Of a DNA stretch of 64,000 nucleotides, positions 9,392 to 20,660 are shown piece by piece (the stretch's first letter is position 1; each line of letters begins with the position of its first letter). The notes below the pieces were generated by a model. That model ran no database searches, had not been told where the DNA came from, and saw only the letters and a list, made by a program, of their open reading frames with translations. The position numbers and the translations under genes are program-made. The DNA is from Aquarana catesbeiana (lineage: Eukaryota > Chordata > Amphibia > Anura > Ranidae), in the NCBI RefSeq assembly GCF_042186555.1, contig NC_133325.1:92293303-92357302 (forward strand), read 5' to 3'.

Positions 9392-10334
9392 AAATGGCAT
9401 GGGGCCCCCCAAAATCTATACCAGACTCTTGTCTGAGCATGCAGCCCAGCAAGTCAGGAAAGGGAGGGAACAAGCGAGTGCCCCCTCCCCCGGAACCATA
9501 CCAGGCCACATGCTCTCAACATGGGGGGGAGTGTTTTGGAGCAGGGAGGCTCTTCTTTAACAAGGGGGCCCCCTACCCATTTACCAAAAAAGTTTTAAAG
9601 TGAGTAAAGACAGTACAAGGGTTTTTGACAATTCCTTTATTAAAAAATAAAAAACAATGTCGCCCACTGCACTACCGGCCCTGAAAAAAGAAAAAAAAAA
9701 AAAAAAAAAAAGCCTCGTTCATGCCAAAGGCTCCCGCCACCTGCCTGCTCTGCCATGTGACAGTTCTTAATTGGCTAAGGGGCGGGCCACCTGGCGATGT
9801 CACTTGACATCATCGACTGATGCATGCTGGGCCACCAACGCCACAGGGGGTGGTGCTACCAGGTGACAGTGATGGGTGGCCACGCCCCTTACCTATTTAA
9901 GAAATGTCACACGGCGGAGCAGGCAGAGCGGGATTTTTTTCTTTTTCTTTTTTCAGGTTCGGCGGTGCAGTGGCTGTCATGATTGATGATGGAAACTACA
10001 CCAGGGGACATTTTTTTATTTTAGTAAAGGAATTACTGTGTGTGTTTTTTCTCTTTTTGACATGAGTAGAGGTACAGTGTACCCCATGCTCATTCATATA
10101 GGGTGGACGGGTCTGAGGTCCCCCTTGTTAAAGGGGGCTTCCAGATTCCAATAAGCCCCCTGTCCGCAGACCCTCACAGCCACCGCCCAGGGTTGTGGGG
10201 AAGAGGCCCTTATCCCTATCAACCTGGGGTCAGGGTGCTTTGGGATGGGGCGCTCGCTTGTCCCCCCCCCTCTTTTCCTGGCTTGCCAGGCTGCATACGA
10301 AAATGGATTTTGGGGTTACGCCACACCATTTAAA
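9392..10334. repeat. Near-complete palindrome (foldback-type element), about 940 bp
   Basis: Left arm (ATGGCATGGGGCCCCCCAAA, then GCATGCAGCCCAGCAAGTCA, ACAAGCGAGTGCC) and right arm (reverse complement at about 10,240-10,334: ATGGTGTGGCGTAACCCCAA, GCATGCAGCCTGGCAAGCCA, ACAAGCGAGCGCC) pair over the outer 100 bp. The pairing continues inward: TTCCTTTATTAAAAAATAAA against TTTATTTTAGTAAAGGAA, and near the centre CACCTGCCTGCTCTGCC and GGCTAAGGGGCGGGCCACC against GGTGGCCACGCCCCTTACC and GGAGCAGGCAG. The fold axis is near 9,850. No open frame with similarity is inside. Probably a nonautonomous foldback DNA element; no target duplication was resolved. Sequence related to the right arm continues to about 10,430. 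Confidence 0.75.
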
Positions 10335-10872
10335 AACAAAATTTAGTGTTGGAGTAACCCCTCATAATCTGTACCAGACCCTAAAGGGCCATGTAGGGAT
10401 TGGGAGGGACCTCTATTGTCTGCAATTTTTTTTACATTCAGCTGTCAGCGGGGAACCCCGCTGCTGCCCAGGTTTGGGCATGCTATTGTGAGTGGATAGT
10501 GTAGGGACAGGTAGCCCATCTATCAGGGACAGTACTAGCGACAGGGAAAGGTTCCAGATGAGGATGCAAAGGGTAGGATTCTCAACTTCTTTGGACTTTT
10601 TCTCACTTGGGCACGAGACGGTCAGGGAGCAGTCTGCCCCTGCTAACAGGTGCTGTCAGGTCGGTTGAAACTAGCTTCTCTACACGCTGTTGTAATTTGT
10701 CAGTGTTCCCATTGGGCTGTCGTTTGACTCCCTTGTGTGAAAAGTTTGACAAAGCATTTCCTACACAACCTGATGTCTCAGTGCAAGGCAAAGTCATGCC
10801 AAATTTTGCCTAACTTTACATATTTATTTTCAGATAACAGTGTGCAGGCATGGTCATCAAAATTCCGGAAAA
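10335..10872. other. No gene recognised
   Basis: Includes GTAACCCCTCATAATCTGTA-type sequence continuing the right shoulder of the palindrome to about 10,430, then unique-looking DNA. Short open frames on both strands have no recognisable product. Confidence 0.45.
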
Positions 10873-11278
10873 AAATCATCAATTGCAGCCTCACTGTGCC
10901 AATCAATTGCAACCACTGTGCCCATCAATTGCAACCTCACTGTGTCCATCAATTGCAACCACTGTGCCCATCAATTGCAACCTCACTGTGTCCATCAATT
11001 GCAACCACTGTGCCCATCAATTGCAACCTCACTGTGTCCATCAATTGCAGCCACTGTGCCCATCAATAGCAGCCACTGTGCCCATCAATAGCAGCCACTG
11101 TGCCCATCCATTGCAGCCACTGTGCCCATCCATTGCAGCCACTGTGCACATCCATTGCAGCCACTGTGCACATCTATTGCAGCCACTGTGCCCACCCATT
11201 GCAGCCACTGTGTCCACCCATTGCAGCCACTGTGCCCATCAATAGCAGCCACTGTGCCCATCCATTGCAGCCACTGTG
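10873..11278. repeat. Minisatellite, 22-23 bp unit (CATCAATTGCAACCACTGTG)
   Basis: About 18 tandem units. The left half alternates between ATTGCAACCTCACTGTGTCC and ATTGCAACCACTGTGCCC; the right half is a more uniform CCATTGCAGCCACTGTGC unit. All frames are open across parts of it because the unit lacks stops; this is not coding evidence. It sits at the left of a hAT-type MITE relative. Confidence 0.9.
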
Positions 11279-11888
11279 ACCCCCCCGGTGACATTTAACC
11301 AGCCCGCCCGCCTGCCAGCTCGTTGTCTGACCGGCACTTACCCCATCTTGGTGACGGGTCAGGCAGCAGGTGACCGCGGCAAGCTGTGGGATGGGCAGCG
11401 GGTCAAGCAGGGGCGAGCTGTGGAACGGGCAGCGGCTCCTATGTCCTCTATGCTTCTGCCGTGCGTCTTTTCTTCCTTCCTGCTAGGCGTCCAATAGGAT
11501 CGCCTGTACTTTCCGTCAATCAGGTGACAGGCAACAGACCCGCACTTCTTGATTGGCGGAGGGGCGGTTCAGTGTTAGGAAAGTGAATATTCATTTGCTT
11601 TTCTAATACACCTGGGTGGGCTCCGAGTGCATTGCTCTGTGCTCCGAGTCCACCCTATTTTGAAGCCTATTAGAGGCTATGGCTCTAATCAGGTGCTTCA
11701 AAAATACACCCCTGCCGCTGAAATTCAGACGCCTGGCGTCCTAAAAGGGGCCGGACGCCTGAATAGGGGGTGGCCGCGGTGGCCATGGATAGATTCATGC
11801 ATAGCATGAATCTATCCATAATACATATAGGGGGTGGTGTGATAGAGAGGCTGACGCCCATGCGCCCTTAATGGACGGGCCGCCACTG
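11279..11888. mobile_element. hAT-type MITE of the CAGTGGCG family, right part
   Basis: Matches the right half of the complete family member at 27,678-28,556: GGCAGCGGCTCCTATGTC, GTCCAATAGGAT, GTGAATATTCATTTGC, TTTTGAAGCCT, CTCTAATCAGGTGCTTCAAA, then TGACGCCCATGCGCCC, ending GGGCCGCCACTG at 11,888. The left end was not found, so the element may include the minisatellite to its left or may be truncated. A perfect 14-bp-arm hairpin (GGATAGATTCATGC / GCATGAATCTATCC) lies at 11,787-11,817. Confidence 0.75.
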
Positions 11889-13740
11889 TATATAAATGAG
11901 ATTGGTAAAAACATATGGCAAAGTGGCTGTAGCCTGAAGCCAGAGCTCAGTTAATGGAGTCTGTCTAGATCTAAACCTGGTAGACAGAGATGAGCTTGGG
12001 CTTTTTTTGTCTACACAGGTGAAGGTGTATTTTGTCACCGTCCCTGATCCAGCCTCTTTGTTTATGTAAGCTGTGGGACAGGAAAGATCTAGCCCATAGC
12101 TCAAAAGTTCAGAGTTAGGCGAGGCGGATCCGCTCAGCAGGAGATCTCCCCGTTGATCTCCACTGAGCCGGTGGATGACACGTCTGTCTCTGCTCATTGA
12201 GCGGGGAGGGGCCTGTCAGATCTGATTTTAGCGGATTGGAGCGGATCGGATGTCAGCGGACATGGTCACTTGCATGGAGCGTCCTTTCAGGTCCGCCTAA
12301 AAAACTGACAGGTGGAGCTGAACGGTCCGTCCGTGTGAAAGAGGCCTTAGGCTAGAGATGAATTTGGAGGATGCCCAAGCTCATCTCTACTTGTAGATCT
12401 CTGCAATACTTTTTGCATCACTGATGTGGAATAAGTATGTCAATCAGGATTTGATTTACATTCTTGGCACCCGAATAATCAAACTGCTGTTTACATATGT
12501 GGGAGTTGCGTCACTCCCCGGCCAGTCAATCAAGGTGATCGAAGAGCCAACACCTATATGATATTGGCACTGGTGGGGGACCTTGCTGATGTTGCAGCCT
12601 TGGAGCATAGGTAAGTATTTGCAGAGTTTAGTTTCACTTTATATTTTTGAAGTTGCTAATGGGGGTCTTCTTTTTTTGTCACTTAAAAATCCTTAAAAAC
12701 ATCAAAAGATACCAAAAAAAAAAAAATCAAAGCTGTTCTTAATACCTTTTGGTTTTATGATGAAAAAACATGATGCAAGCTAGTGTATACCCCATCACTG
12801 AAAACATTGCAAGAAAATTGCTCATGTCATAGCTCAGAGCTGATCTGTTCCGGTTGTTTTTATTCCATGCATATTGTCTAAAAACAAAATGCAAGAGCCT
12901 GCCTGATTGCATACAAATTCAAAGTGTTTAGGTTTGACCTCATATTATATAGATTTGGTAAATCTAAAAGAAAAAAATCTAAAGAGAAGAGTCCTGTACA
13001 TTTCAAAATCTACAATATATGGCCTGGCTACTTTGTAGAACACACACAGTCGTTCTATGGATAGCTCAGATTAGCGCTCTCTGCTTGATCAAATGAGATA
13101 TAGCTTTTCTTTGATTTTTTTTTTTCCCTGTCTGGAAGATTGGGTTAGGAAATTACAGTCTGTAATAAACAAAATGTTATTTAATTTCTTTCTGTTTAGG
13201 AATTCTTTTTTTGTCTCATTCCAATCCTTTGGTCATCTTGTCTTATTTAATTAAAATGATTTGTTTTTTATGTCCTCTCACACATAAACCCAATTAGGTC
13301 AGTAAAGTTGATCATAGGAGCATATGTCTCACTGTGAGAAATGGGGAGATGAAAGATCTGCTTGTTCTTGTCCTGCATTACTGGATCATCTTTCCAGTTG
13401 AGCCAATGAGTATATTCAATACATACAGTATATGGTGTGCCTTTTTTTCCTTTTGTCACTTTAGAAAAGAGAGCATCTTGAGGAGCTGGAACATCTGTGC
13501 ATGCAATGCGTTTTTCAATGGCCAAAGTTCTCATTATCACTAAATTTTATAGTCCTCTTTGAAGCACCAAAAGCAATACTCATGATCACTCAACAGTTGC
13601 TTTTTGCACAGTCTAGTCCTCCCTGGAGCACCACAAATAATGCTCAGCTATAAAAGATAATGGAAAGAACACACCACTGTTGTGTGCACACCTCCTGGAT
13701 TCTCTCCTCTTAAACCAGTCCACAGGATGCTGTATACTGC
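11889..13740. other. No gene recognised; one MITE end
   Basis: The only recognisable item is a right MITE terminus at about 12,325-12,350 (CCGTCCGTGTGAAAGAGGCC followed by TTA) whose left partner is missing. The remainder is AT-rich with an (A)13 run at 12,714-12,726 and a T tract near 13,118. Confidence 0.5.
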
Positions 13741-13870
13741 TGTTCTATCTGAACAACTTTTTTATTCCAGCTCTGTTGGGGAAACTCCATCCAGCTCCTC
13801 CACTGACACGTTTCGCCCTCTACTGGGGCTTAGTCATGGCTCCAGCATAAGTAGGGTGTAAAATACGTCA
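13741..13870. repeat. Dispersed repeat with ACGTTTCGCC core (copy 2)
   Basis: Contains GACACGTTTCGCCCTCTACT followed by GGGGCTTAGTCATGGCTCC, a decayed version of the ACGCGTTTCG-type core seen at 24,418 and related to those at 5,976, 31,128 and 63,395. Boundaries not determined. Confidence 0.5.
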
Positions 13871-13989
13871 GAAGAGAAGTTGGCTTTAAGCACTTTCTAA
13901 GCTTTTGACCTAATTAAATGACCCTAGAGGACTCACTGCTACAAAAATTTGGATTTTTTTGGACTGTCCAGATTAGAGGTAAAAATATA

Positions 13990-14560
13990 TTTTTTTGAGC
14001 CTTTTGCTATACAGAGGGGTACAAGACAGGGCTGTCCATTGCCCCCAATTTGTATCGCTTTGGCAACTGAGCCTCTGGCAGAATTTATTTAGACAAACCC
14101 TACTGATTGCAGAAGTTCAAGAGGGTACACTGGAAAAAGTTTCTTTGTACCCCAAAGATAACAAAACTCTGGCACTCAAGCCACCTAGGTTTTTACTATC
14201 TTCTGCAACTCCCACTTTCTCAGGGTGGGCTGGTACTCCAGATCTACAGAGATCTTACTATGCCACGCAATTAGCATATGCACATTGGTGGTTATTTCCA
14301 CAGTTAAATATTGCTGCCACGACCACAGAGGCAGCAGTGGTCTCCTCCTAGGAAAAGTTATCCAAGCTTATACATAAAAAAAATCCCTCAAAAAGCTCTG
14401 AGGGCACCATTATTATGGCTACATCTTTAAAGATGTTGAAATGTCCCACCAACAGCCTGAGCCAAATCCCCAAACAACCTTATTTGGGGCAAGCTAAAGC
14501 TTACTTATTTTTGATTGTACCTATGGGCTAATGTGGGCTTGAGATATGTGCATCAATTAT
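13990..14560 (+). pseudogene. L1-like LINE ORF2 fragment
   Basis: Plus-strand fragments in shifting frames resemble the RT and C-terminal part of an L1/Tx1-type ORF2. The RT segment LLYRGVQDRAVHC with LATEPLAEFI-like wording (about 14,000-14,100) stands for the conserved RG-RQGCPLSP...LEPLA block. Downstream, PDLQRSYYATQLAYAHWW (about 14,240-14,300) is typical of the ORF2 C-terminal region. The YxDD block between them is deleted. In a live element this protein nicks DNA and reverse-transcribes the LINE RNA. Clade assignment is tentative. Confidence 0.65.
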
Positions 14561-14600
14561 ATTCAAAGGGCTCATTTGTGCATTTGAGGTAGTTTTAGAC

Positions 14601-14753
14601 CAGTGGCGGCTGGTGGGTTTTTCTTTGGGGGGGGACAAACCATGGCCCCAATGGAATTCATAGTCTGATGCTCTGATATGTAGATCAGAGGGCTGGACGC
14701 ATGGATAAGGGAGGCAGCGCCCGTGCGCTCCCTATATGGACGGGTCATCACTG
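14601..14753. mobile_element. hAT-type MITE, CAGTGGCGG family, 153 bp
   Basis: Starts CAGTGGCGGCTGGTGGG and ends GGACGGGTCATCACTG. Flanked by 8-bp duplications TTTTAGAC (14,593-14,600) and TTTTAAAC (14,754-14,761), one mismatch. The 8-bp duplication and CAG/CTG termini indicate a hAT-mobilised element. Same family as 23,193 and 27,678 but mostly deleted inside. Confidence 0.85.
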
Positions 14754-15043
14754 TTTTAAACCCTTACTTATACCCAGTGAAGAGACTGGCCTCAGGGTAT
14801 ACACAGAGATGAAACAAATCCTTCTACATACAAGTGATTGAAAAAAGTATTTGATTCCCAGCTGAATTTGTAAGTTTGCCCACTAACAAAGAAATGATTA
14901 GTCTATACTTTATTGGTAGGTTTATTTTAACAGTGAGAGACAGAATAACAACAAAATCAAGAAAAACACATTTCAAAAAAGTTATAAATTGATTTACATT
15001 TTAATGAGTGAAATAAGTATTTGACCCCTTCGCAAAACATGAC

Positions 15044-16052
15044 TTAGTACTTGGTGGCAAAAGCCTTGTTGGCAATCACAGAGGTCAGACGTTTATTGTA
15101 GTTGGCCAACTGGTTTGCACACATCTCAGGAGGGATTTTGTCCCACTCCTCTTTGCAGATCCTCTCCAAGTCATTTAGGTTTCGAGGCTGACGTTTGGTA
15201 ACTCGAACCTTCAGCTCCCTCCACATATTTTCTATGGGATTAAGGCCTGGATACTGGCTAGGCCACTACAGGACCTTAATGTGCTTCTTCTTGAGCCACT
15301 CCTTTGTTGCCTTGGCCATGTGTTTTGGGTCATGGTCATGCTGGAATACTCATCCGCGACCCATTTTCAATGCCCTAGCTGAGGGAAAGAGGTTCTCAGC
15401 CAAGATTTGACGGTACATGGTCCCATCCATCGTCCCTTTGATGTGATGAAGTTGTCCTGTCCCCTTAGCAGAAAAACACTCCCAAAATAAATGTTTCTAC
15501 CTCCATGTTTAATGGTGTTTATGGTGTTCTTGGGGTCATAGGCAGCATTCCTCCTCTAAACACAGCGAGATGAGTTGATGCCAAATTGCTAGATTTTGAT
15601 CTCATCTGACCACAACACTTTCACCCCGTTCTCCTCTAAATCATTCAGATGTTCATTAGCAAACTTCAGCCTGTACATGTGCTTTCTTGACCAGGGGGAC
15701 CTTGTGGGTGCTGCAAGATTTCAGTTCTCACGAGGTAGTGTGTTACCACTTGTTTTCTTGGTGATTATGATCCCAGCTGCCTTGAGATCATTGACAAGAT
15801 TCTCATGTGTAGTTCTGGGCTGATTCCTCATCATTGATCATTGAAACTCCACGAGGTGAGATTTTGAATGGAGCCCCAGACCGAGGGAGATGAACAGTTA
15901 TTTTGTGTTTCTTCAATTTGCGAATAATCGCAACAACTGTTGTCACCCTCTCAGCATTGCTGATTGGTGATGGTCTTGTAGCCCATTCCAGCCTTGTTTA
16001 GGTCTACAATCTTGTCCCTAACATCCTTGGATACCTCTTTTGTCTTGGCCAT
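15044..16052 (-). pseudogene. Tc1-like transposase pseudogene 2
   Basis: On the minus strand the start codon is at 16,052 (MAKTK context: TTGGCCAT on the plus strand) and the stop at 15,044 (KY-TAA). The last 60 codons are clean: MWRELKVRVTKRQPRNLNDL through CKEEWDKIPPEMCANQLANY. The total length (1,009 bp) is close to the usual 340 codons but not divisible by three, and upstream frames are broken by stops and shifts, so it is dead. The upstream hairpin and TIRs surround it. Confidence 0.9.
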
Positions 16053-16090
16053 GGTGGAGAGATTAGAATCTGATTGATTGCTTCTGTGGA

Positions 16091-16187
16091 CAGGTGTCTT
16101 TTATACAGGTAACAAGCTGAGATTAGGAGCACTCCCTTTAAGAGAGTGCTCCTAATCTCAGCTCGTTACCTGTATAGAAGACACCTG
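16091..16187. repeat. Perfect-type hairpin upstream of Tc1 transposase 2
   Basis: Arms of about 46 bp: CAGGTGTCTTTTATACAGGT... and its reverse complement ending ACCTGTATAGAAGACACCTG, with both arms reading through GAGATTAGGAGCACTC. Only two or three mismatches and almost no loop. It lies between the transposase start and the right terminal repeat, on the 5' side of the gene. Confidence 0.9.
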
Positions 16188-16410
16188 GGAGCCAAAAATC
16201 TTGATATGGGATCAAATACTTATTTTACTCATTAAAATGCAAATCAATTTATAACTTTTTTGAAATGTGGTTTTCTGGATATTTTTGTTGTTGTTCTGTC
16301 TCACACTGTTAAATTAAAACTAGTATTAAAAATATAGACTGATCATTTCTTTGTCCGTGGGTAAACATACAAAATCAGCAGGGGACAAATACTTTTTTTC
16401 CCTCACTGTA

Positions 16411-17338
16411 AGTTGTACCTGTTTATCTGTAGCCACCTCTTGTCTACATCCATTCAAAATCCAGAATTTGTAAAGCTTGTCTGAGCTGTCAGTAAAAGGG
16501 GTGGAGAGCTGAAGTTACACTCTGCAGAGCTCAGTAAGGAGAGCTCTGAGAGCTGATTGGAGGAAAAGGACACACTCCTCTTTACACATCGCACAGGAAC
16601 AGAGCAGAGGCTGTCAATCAGCTGGAGGTCCCTCCCCTGTCACTTTTTTTCTCTTGGTGTCGGGAAAATTTGTCAGAAGTGATTCATGCTGATAGCAGAG
16701 GAATGAAGCAACAGACAGGAATGACACATGGTGCTCTTATATGAGACAAGTACACACTATAGAAGGATATGCTTTGTTAATTTTTCATGTCTGAGGTTTA
16801 CAACCTATTATCACCAGCTCCAACATGCTGCTGAATTTGGAATTGAGAGATGTACTTTTTCAACCCTCTCCATTTGGTAGTAATATACCAGCATTGAGGC
16901 TACGCTGGCAGTCATTTCCAGTGCAGCCCCAATGCATAGACAAGGTGGTGGCAGTTAACACTGCAGCACTGCATGCAGTATTTTTTTTCAGTGCAGCTGA
17001 TTATAAACCACTGCAGTGAATAGAGCTCTATTGAAATGTTACTCGTGACATTTCAATTAAGTTCTGTGAAATGAAAAAATAAATATTGGGATTCTCGCAT
17101 CAGCACAGTGTCTCATGACGCAAACCAGTGTGAACGCGCCCTCAAAATTTATCTCTAGATTTTATAGTTTACTACGTATATTACGTAGATTACCTTTATA
17201 CCCAGATTTTTCACCGGCTTCATGGCCCTGATACACAAACAACACTCACAAAGAAATAGGAACAATAAAAAAATGTTATTGTAATTTTTAGAGTCATATA
17301 CAGCTTTAGTCATATACAGCTTCTGTGATCATGCAAGA
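16411..17338. other. No gene recognised; one MITE end
   Basis: Contains a right-end-like phrase GCAAACCAGTGTGAACGCGCCC at about 17,120-17,141, belonging to the TTCACAC-type termini, without an identified left partner. Otherwise unassigned DNA. Confidence 0.45.
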
Positions 17339-17625
17339 TTAACCACTCCGGAAAGTTTTACCCACTTTCTGACCAGGTCATTATTTACGATACGGCACTG
17401 CGTTGTTTAACTGATAATTGCGCGGTCGTGCGACGTTGTACCCAAAACAAAACTGATGTCCTTTTTTTCCCACAAATAGAACTTTCTTTTGGTGATTTTT
17501 GATCACCTCTGCGGTATTTATTTTTTGCGCTGTAAATAAATACCGACAATTTTGAGTAAAAAAACAATATTGTTTACTTTCTACTATAAAACTTTCCCAA
17601 TAAAAAATTTTTTAAAAATCAAAGC
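17339..17625 (+). mobile_element. TTAA-flanked repeat family, 5' fragment
   Basis: Begins TTAACCACTCCGGAAAGTTT and carries the family's conserved block TTTTTTCCCACAAATAGAAC then TTTTGCGCTGTAAATAAATA. Similarity ends near 17,625, before the rest of the family consensus. The complete relative is at 26,343-27,268. Confidence 0.8.
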
Positions 17626-18085
17626 GTGTCCTCTTATTACTGCCCAGTGTTTCTGGAGTATCCCACCTCTCCCTATACTCTGTTATTCAGCAGGAAATTT
17701 AAAAGAAAAGCAACCCCTAGACCCCTGTTTATTGAGCCACAGGGAGTGAGAGACTAGTGCTGTGTGTCTGGCTGCTGCTACTCGGGAAAAGAACCCGGGA
17801 AAAACAGTGGGCCCTATCGGGGGGGATGATCGTTACATAAGTAAAAATACATGCACAGAAGAAAATAGTTTGTTTTGGCCAATCTAATAATAAAAAAAAT
17901 GTTTTGTACTTTTTTTTTTAATTTAAGATTTGCTTTTCTTAGTATTTTCAGTAATTTGCAGTGTGGCCCAGAAATGCTTCTAATTTTAGAACGTCAAAAG
18001 GAAGTTGTGGCTGAACTTCTACTGTACAAAAAAAAAAAAAGTGCGGTACAGAAGGGTCGTTTCACTTATTAGACATTAGCTGCTT
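17626..18085. other. No gene recognised
   Basis: Unassigned sequence with A/T homopolymer runs (17,887-17,920 and 18,028-18,040). Confidence 0.45.
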
Positions 18086-18487
18086 TGATTAAAGTAATAT
18101 TGAAGTCACATTTTTATTAGAATAAAAAAAGATGTTACACTTACCTACTCTGTGTAATGGTGTTACGCAGAGCGGTCCCTCACCTCTTCTTTGGTGGTAA
18201 ACCCCCCCCGGCCCTGTTCCCCGGCCCTGTTCCCCCTATTCTTCTGAGTGCCATCTCTGTGCTATAGATGCACTTGTGCGGGTGCGCTCCCCAGACAGTC
18301 TGTATGCGTCTATGGACACACGCAGTGCGGCTCAGCCCCGCCCCCCTCAGTTCCCTCCTCACAGAATTTGATTGAAGGCACCGGAAGCTATAGGCAGTCT
18401 GTGAATGCAGAGAGAGGGAAGATTGGGGCTGCCAGCGGGGACAGCGTTAGATCATGAGCGTTGTCAGGCAATGTTTAGGGGCAGGGG
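18086..18487. repeat. Unclassified ranid-type dispersed repeat
   Basis: Opens with TTAAAGTAATATTGAAGTCA and TTACACTTACCTACTCTGTG, followed by GC-rich sequence and GGCACCGGAAGC. The style (low-copy-looking head, GC-rich body, interrupted by a MITE at 18,491) suggests a nonautonomous element, but termini were not matched. Confidence 0.4.
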
Positions 18488-18490
18488 TAA

Positions 18491-18912
18491 GAGCCCTTTC
18501 ACACTGGGGCGGGGGCGGCATCGGCGGTAAAACGCCGCTATTATTAGTAAAACTAAAATCTATTATTAGCGGCGTTTTACCGTCGGTATGGGGCCGCTAG
18601 CGGGGCGGTTTTACCCCCCGCTAGCGGCCGAGAAAGGGTTAAATACCACCGTAAAGCGCATCTGCAGAGGCGCTTTGCCGGTGGTATAGCCGCGCCGTCC
18701 CATTGATTTCAATGGGCAGGAGCGGTAAAGGAGCGGTATACACACCGCTCCTTCACCGCTCCAAAGATGCTGCTGACAGGACTTTTTTTACCATCCTGCC
18801 AGCGCATCGTTCCAGTGTGAAAGCCCTCGGGGTAGCGGCACTTTCGGGTTGGTTTGCAGGCGCTATTATTAGCGCAATAGCGCCTTCAAACCGCCCTAGT
18901 GTGAAAGGGCTC
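18491..18912. mobile_element. MITE, GAGCCCTTTCACACTGG family, 422 bp
   Basis: Ends GAGCCCTTTCACACTGGGGC and its inverse CCTAGTGTGAAAGGGCTC, flanked by TAA on both sides (18,488-18,490 and 18,913-18,915). The interior is built of inverted GC-rich blocks such as GGCGGTAAAACGCCGC and GGAGCGGTA. The 3-bp TAA duplication fits PIF/Harbinger. Confidence 0.9.
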
Positions 18913-18974
18913 TAACAGAAAAAAATGGATGTGATGTATTTTATCTTAAAAGATAAGAATGTTTTTTTTTTTTT

Positions 18975-19395
18975 GCAGATTAATACTTACGTCTGATGCT
19001 GCATCTGTCCCCCAACGCCTCTATCACTGAGAGCCGAGCGATCGAACATTGCCGATCGCTCCGTTCCGACAGCTCCGTGACCAGAGATCTGCTGTCAGTC
19101 AGTAGCTCTCCGCTCTGCCCCCCCCCCTCGCTCACTGGAGCGCTGGGCTGTGGAGGTGGCAGGAGCTTCTGGACCCAGGCTCTCAGTGGCTCGCTGAGAG
19201 GCTGAGCCGGGTGTCAATCCAGGGATCTGGGCGGATCCCGACTCCACGGTCGTGATGATGCCAAGCCTGGACCGACTTCTGTGACGTCAGCCCGCTCTCT
19301 GCTGAAAACAAGTCACAGGAGTGCAAAATGAACTGCACTCCTGTGATCCACAGAAGAAGTACAGCCAAACGAGCTTAGGCTGTACTTCTCCTTTA
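18975..19395. repeat. Dispersed repeat, CTGATGCTGCATCTGTCCCC family, copy 1
   Basis: Contains TCTGATGCTGCATCTGTCCC, ACTGAGAGCCGAGCGATCG, CAGGAGTGCAAAATGAACTG and the tail AGCTTAGGCTGTACTTCTCC. The same ordered blocks recur at 45,655-45,830, 51,605-52,060 and 52,500-52,875. An internal hairpin pairs CAGGAGTGCA with TGCACTCCTG. Confidence 0.75.
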
Positions 19396-19689
19396 ATGCA
19401 AAATGTTCTATTTTTTGCAAATGCTCGTACACTGTATTTCTGTTTATGATAGCACCACCATATATACAAGTCACGGCACAAATTGTTGCCTTTGAAACTT
19501 TACACTTTAAAAGCAATTTGTGGTCAGGTATTTCACTAGAATTTTATTAATGTAGGAATGTGCTTCCACTCAACACATTTATACAGTCTTATAGCTCATG
19601 AGATGCTTTCTAAAAATTCCAGCCTGCACTATTATCTGTGCAGTCAAAGGAACGTTTATCTGGACCGTCTACTTATTGGGACTGATTGA

Positions 19690-20660
19690 GCATATTGAGG
19701 TATAGGGATCTTAAAATATAACTAAAGACAAAACATTTTTTAAAATTTTGGATAGAGTGGAGAGGGGTAAGAACACTTTTATTGATGTCTGTCTCCCCCC
19801 CCCCCCCTCGCCCCCGTTAAGGAGATTCACCCTAGGGGTGCAACGGATTGTCATTGATCCGTGATCCGATCCGCGGAGGTTGATCCGATCCGCGGAGGTT
19901 GATCCGTACGGGACACCCGCGATCCACGGAGCGCTCTGTGGCCTCGGCCATAGGAAAGGCCGCGGCTTCAGCCTAGCTCCGGAGCGGCGGCCATCTTGGT
20001 ACACCCGGCGGCCGTTTAGCACGTGATCGCTCCCTCAAATGATGGAGCGATCACTTGTAACAAACTGGCGTCATGTCATGATGCCGGTTCCTCTCTCCCC
20101 TCTGTGTACTGATCTGTACAGTGGAGGGGAGAGATCGGATGGCAGCAGTGCCAATACTCTGCCAACACTCTGCCAATACCCTGCCAATACCCTGCCAATA
20201 GGGAGATTGTGGATATTACAGTGGGGGAGATTTTTTTTTTGTTGATCCGAAAATGATCCGAACCGTGACTCCTGATCCGAGGAACGATCCGAACCGTGAG
20301 TTTTTTGATCCGTTGCACCCCTAATTCACCCCCTATATTTCGAAAATCCCAAATTTTGGGTCGTCTGCAGAAAAGTAATGGAGGGGCAGAATGGCAGTCT
20401 TCCAATGGGGACACTACTTCTGGTGACCTGGGAATCCCCAAAGAATTCCCTTAATTTTCAGGGATTTTCTCTCACTTCCTGTTTGGCAAGTACAGGAAGT
20501 GAAGGGAAATCTCTGCACAGTGAGCAGGGACGGACCTGTCATCTGCTGGCTCAGCAGGGATCAACAGAGCAATCCCCACTAAGCAAACGGAGTCCATCAA
20601 AAATGGACATTATGTGTAAAAGAGCCCTAAGGGTTTACAACCACTTTAAGACTTTGCCAT
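19690..20660. repeat. Dispersed repeat split by a hAT element
   Basis: Left part (AACTAAAGACAAAACATTTT, GTTAAGGAGATTCACC) and right part (CTTCCTGTTTGGCAAGTACA, ending GGGTTTACAACCACTTTAAG) form one repeat, interrupted by the hAT MITE at 19,833-20,323 and its ATTCACCC duplication. A shorter relative is at 35,105-35,410 (GGGGAGATTCACCCTC). Confidence 0.65.
19833..20323. mobile_element. hAT-type MITE, TAGGGGTGCAACGGAT family
   Basis: 491 bp from TAGGGGTGCAACGGATTGTC to TTTGATCCGTTGCACCCCTA, flanked by a perfect 8-bp duplication ATTCACCC (19,825-19,832 and 20,324-20,331). Multiple GATCCGATCCGCGG and GATCCGAA blocks near each end form sub-terminal repeats, a feature of hAT transposase binding regions. 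Confidence 0.93.

Larger units (their letters stand above)
14831..16408 (-). mobile_element. Tc1/mariner element 2, full length
   Basis: 1,578 bp from GATTGAAAAAAGTATTTGAT near the left end to ACTTTTTTTCCCTCACTG at the right end, with TA directly outside both ends (14,829-14,830 and 16,409-16,410). Both ends carry about 200-bp inverted repeats containing GACAGAATAACAACAAAATC-like sequence. Length and structure are those of a complete Tc1 element. Confidence 0.92.

Noticed and set aside
13268..13543. Open frames on both strands, 70-90 codons
   Set aside because: No similarity, overlapping antisense frames and no splice context; chance openings are likely.
18180..18457. CpG-rich segment as a second promoter
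   Set aside because: GC-rich repeats with MITE neighbours explain it; no TATA or initiator with a following splice donor was seen.
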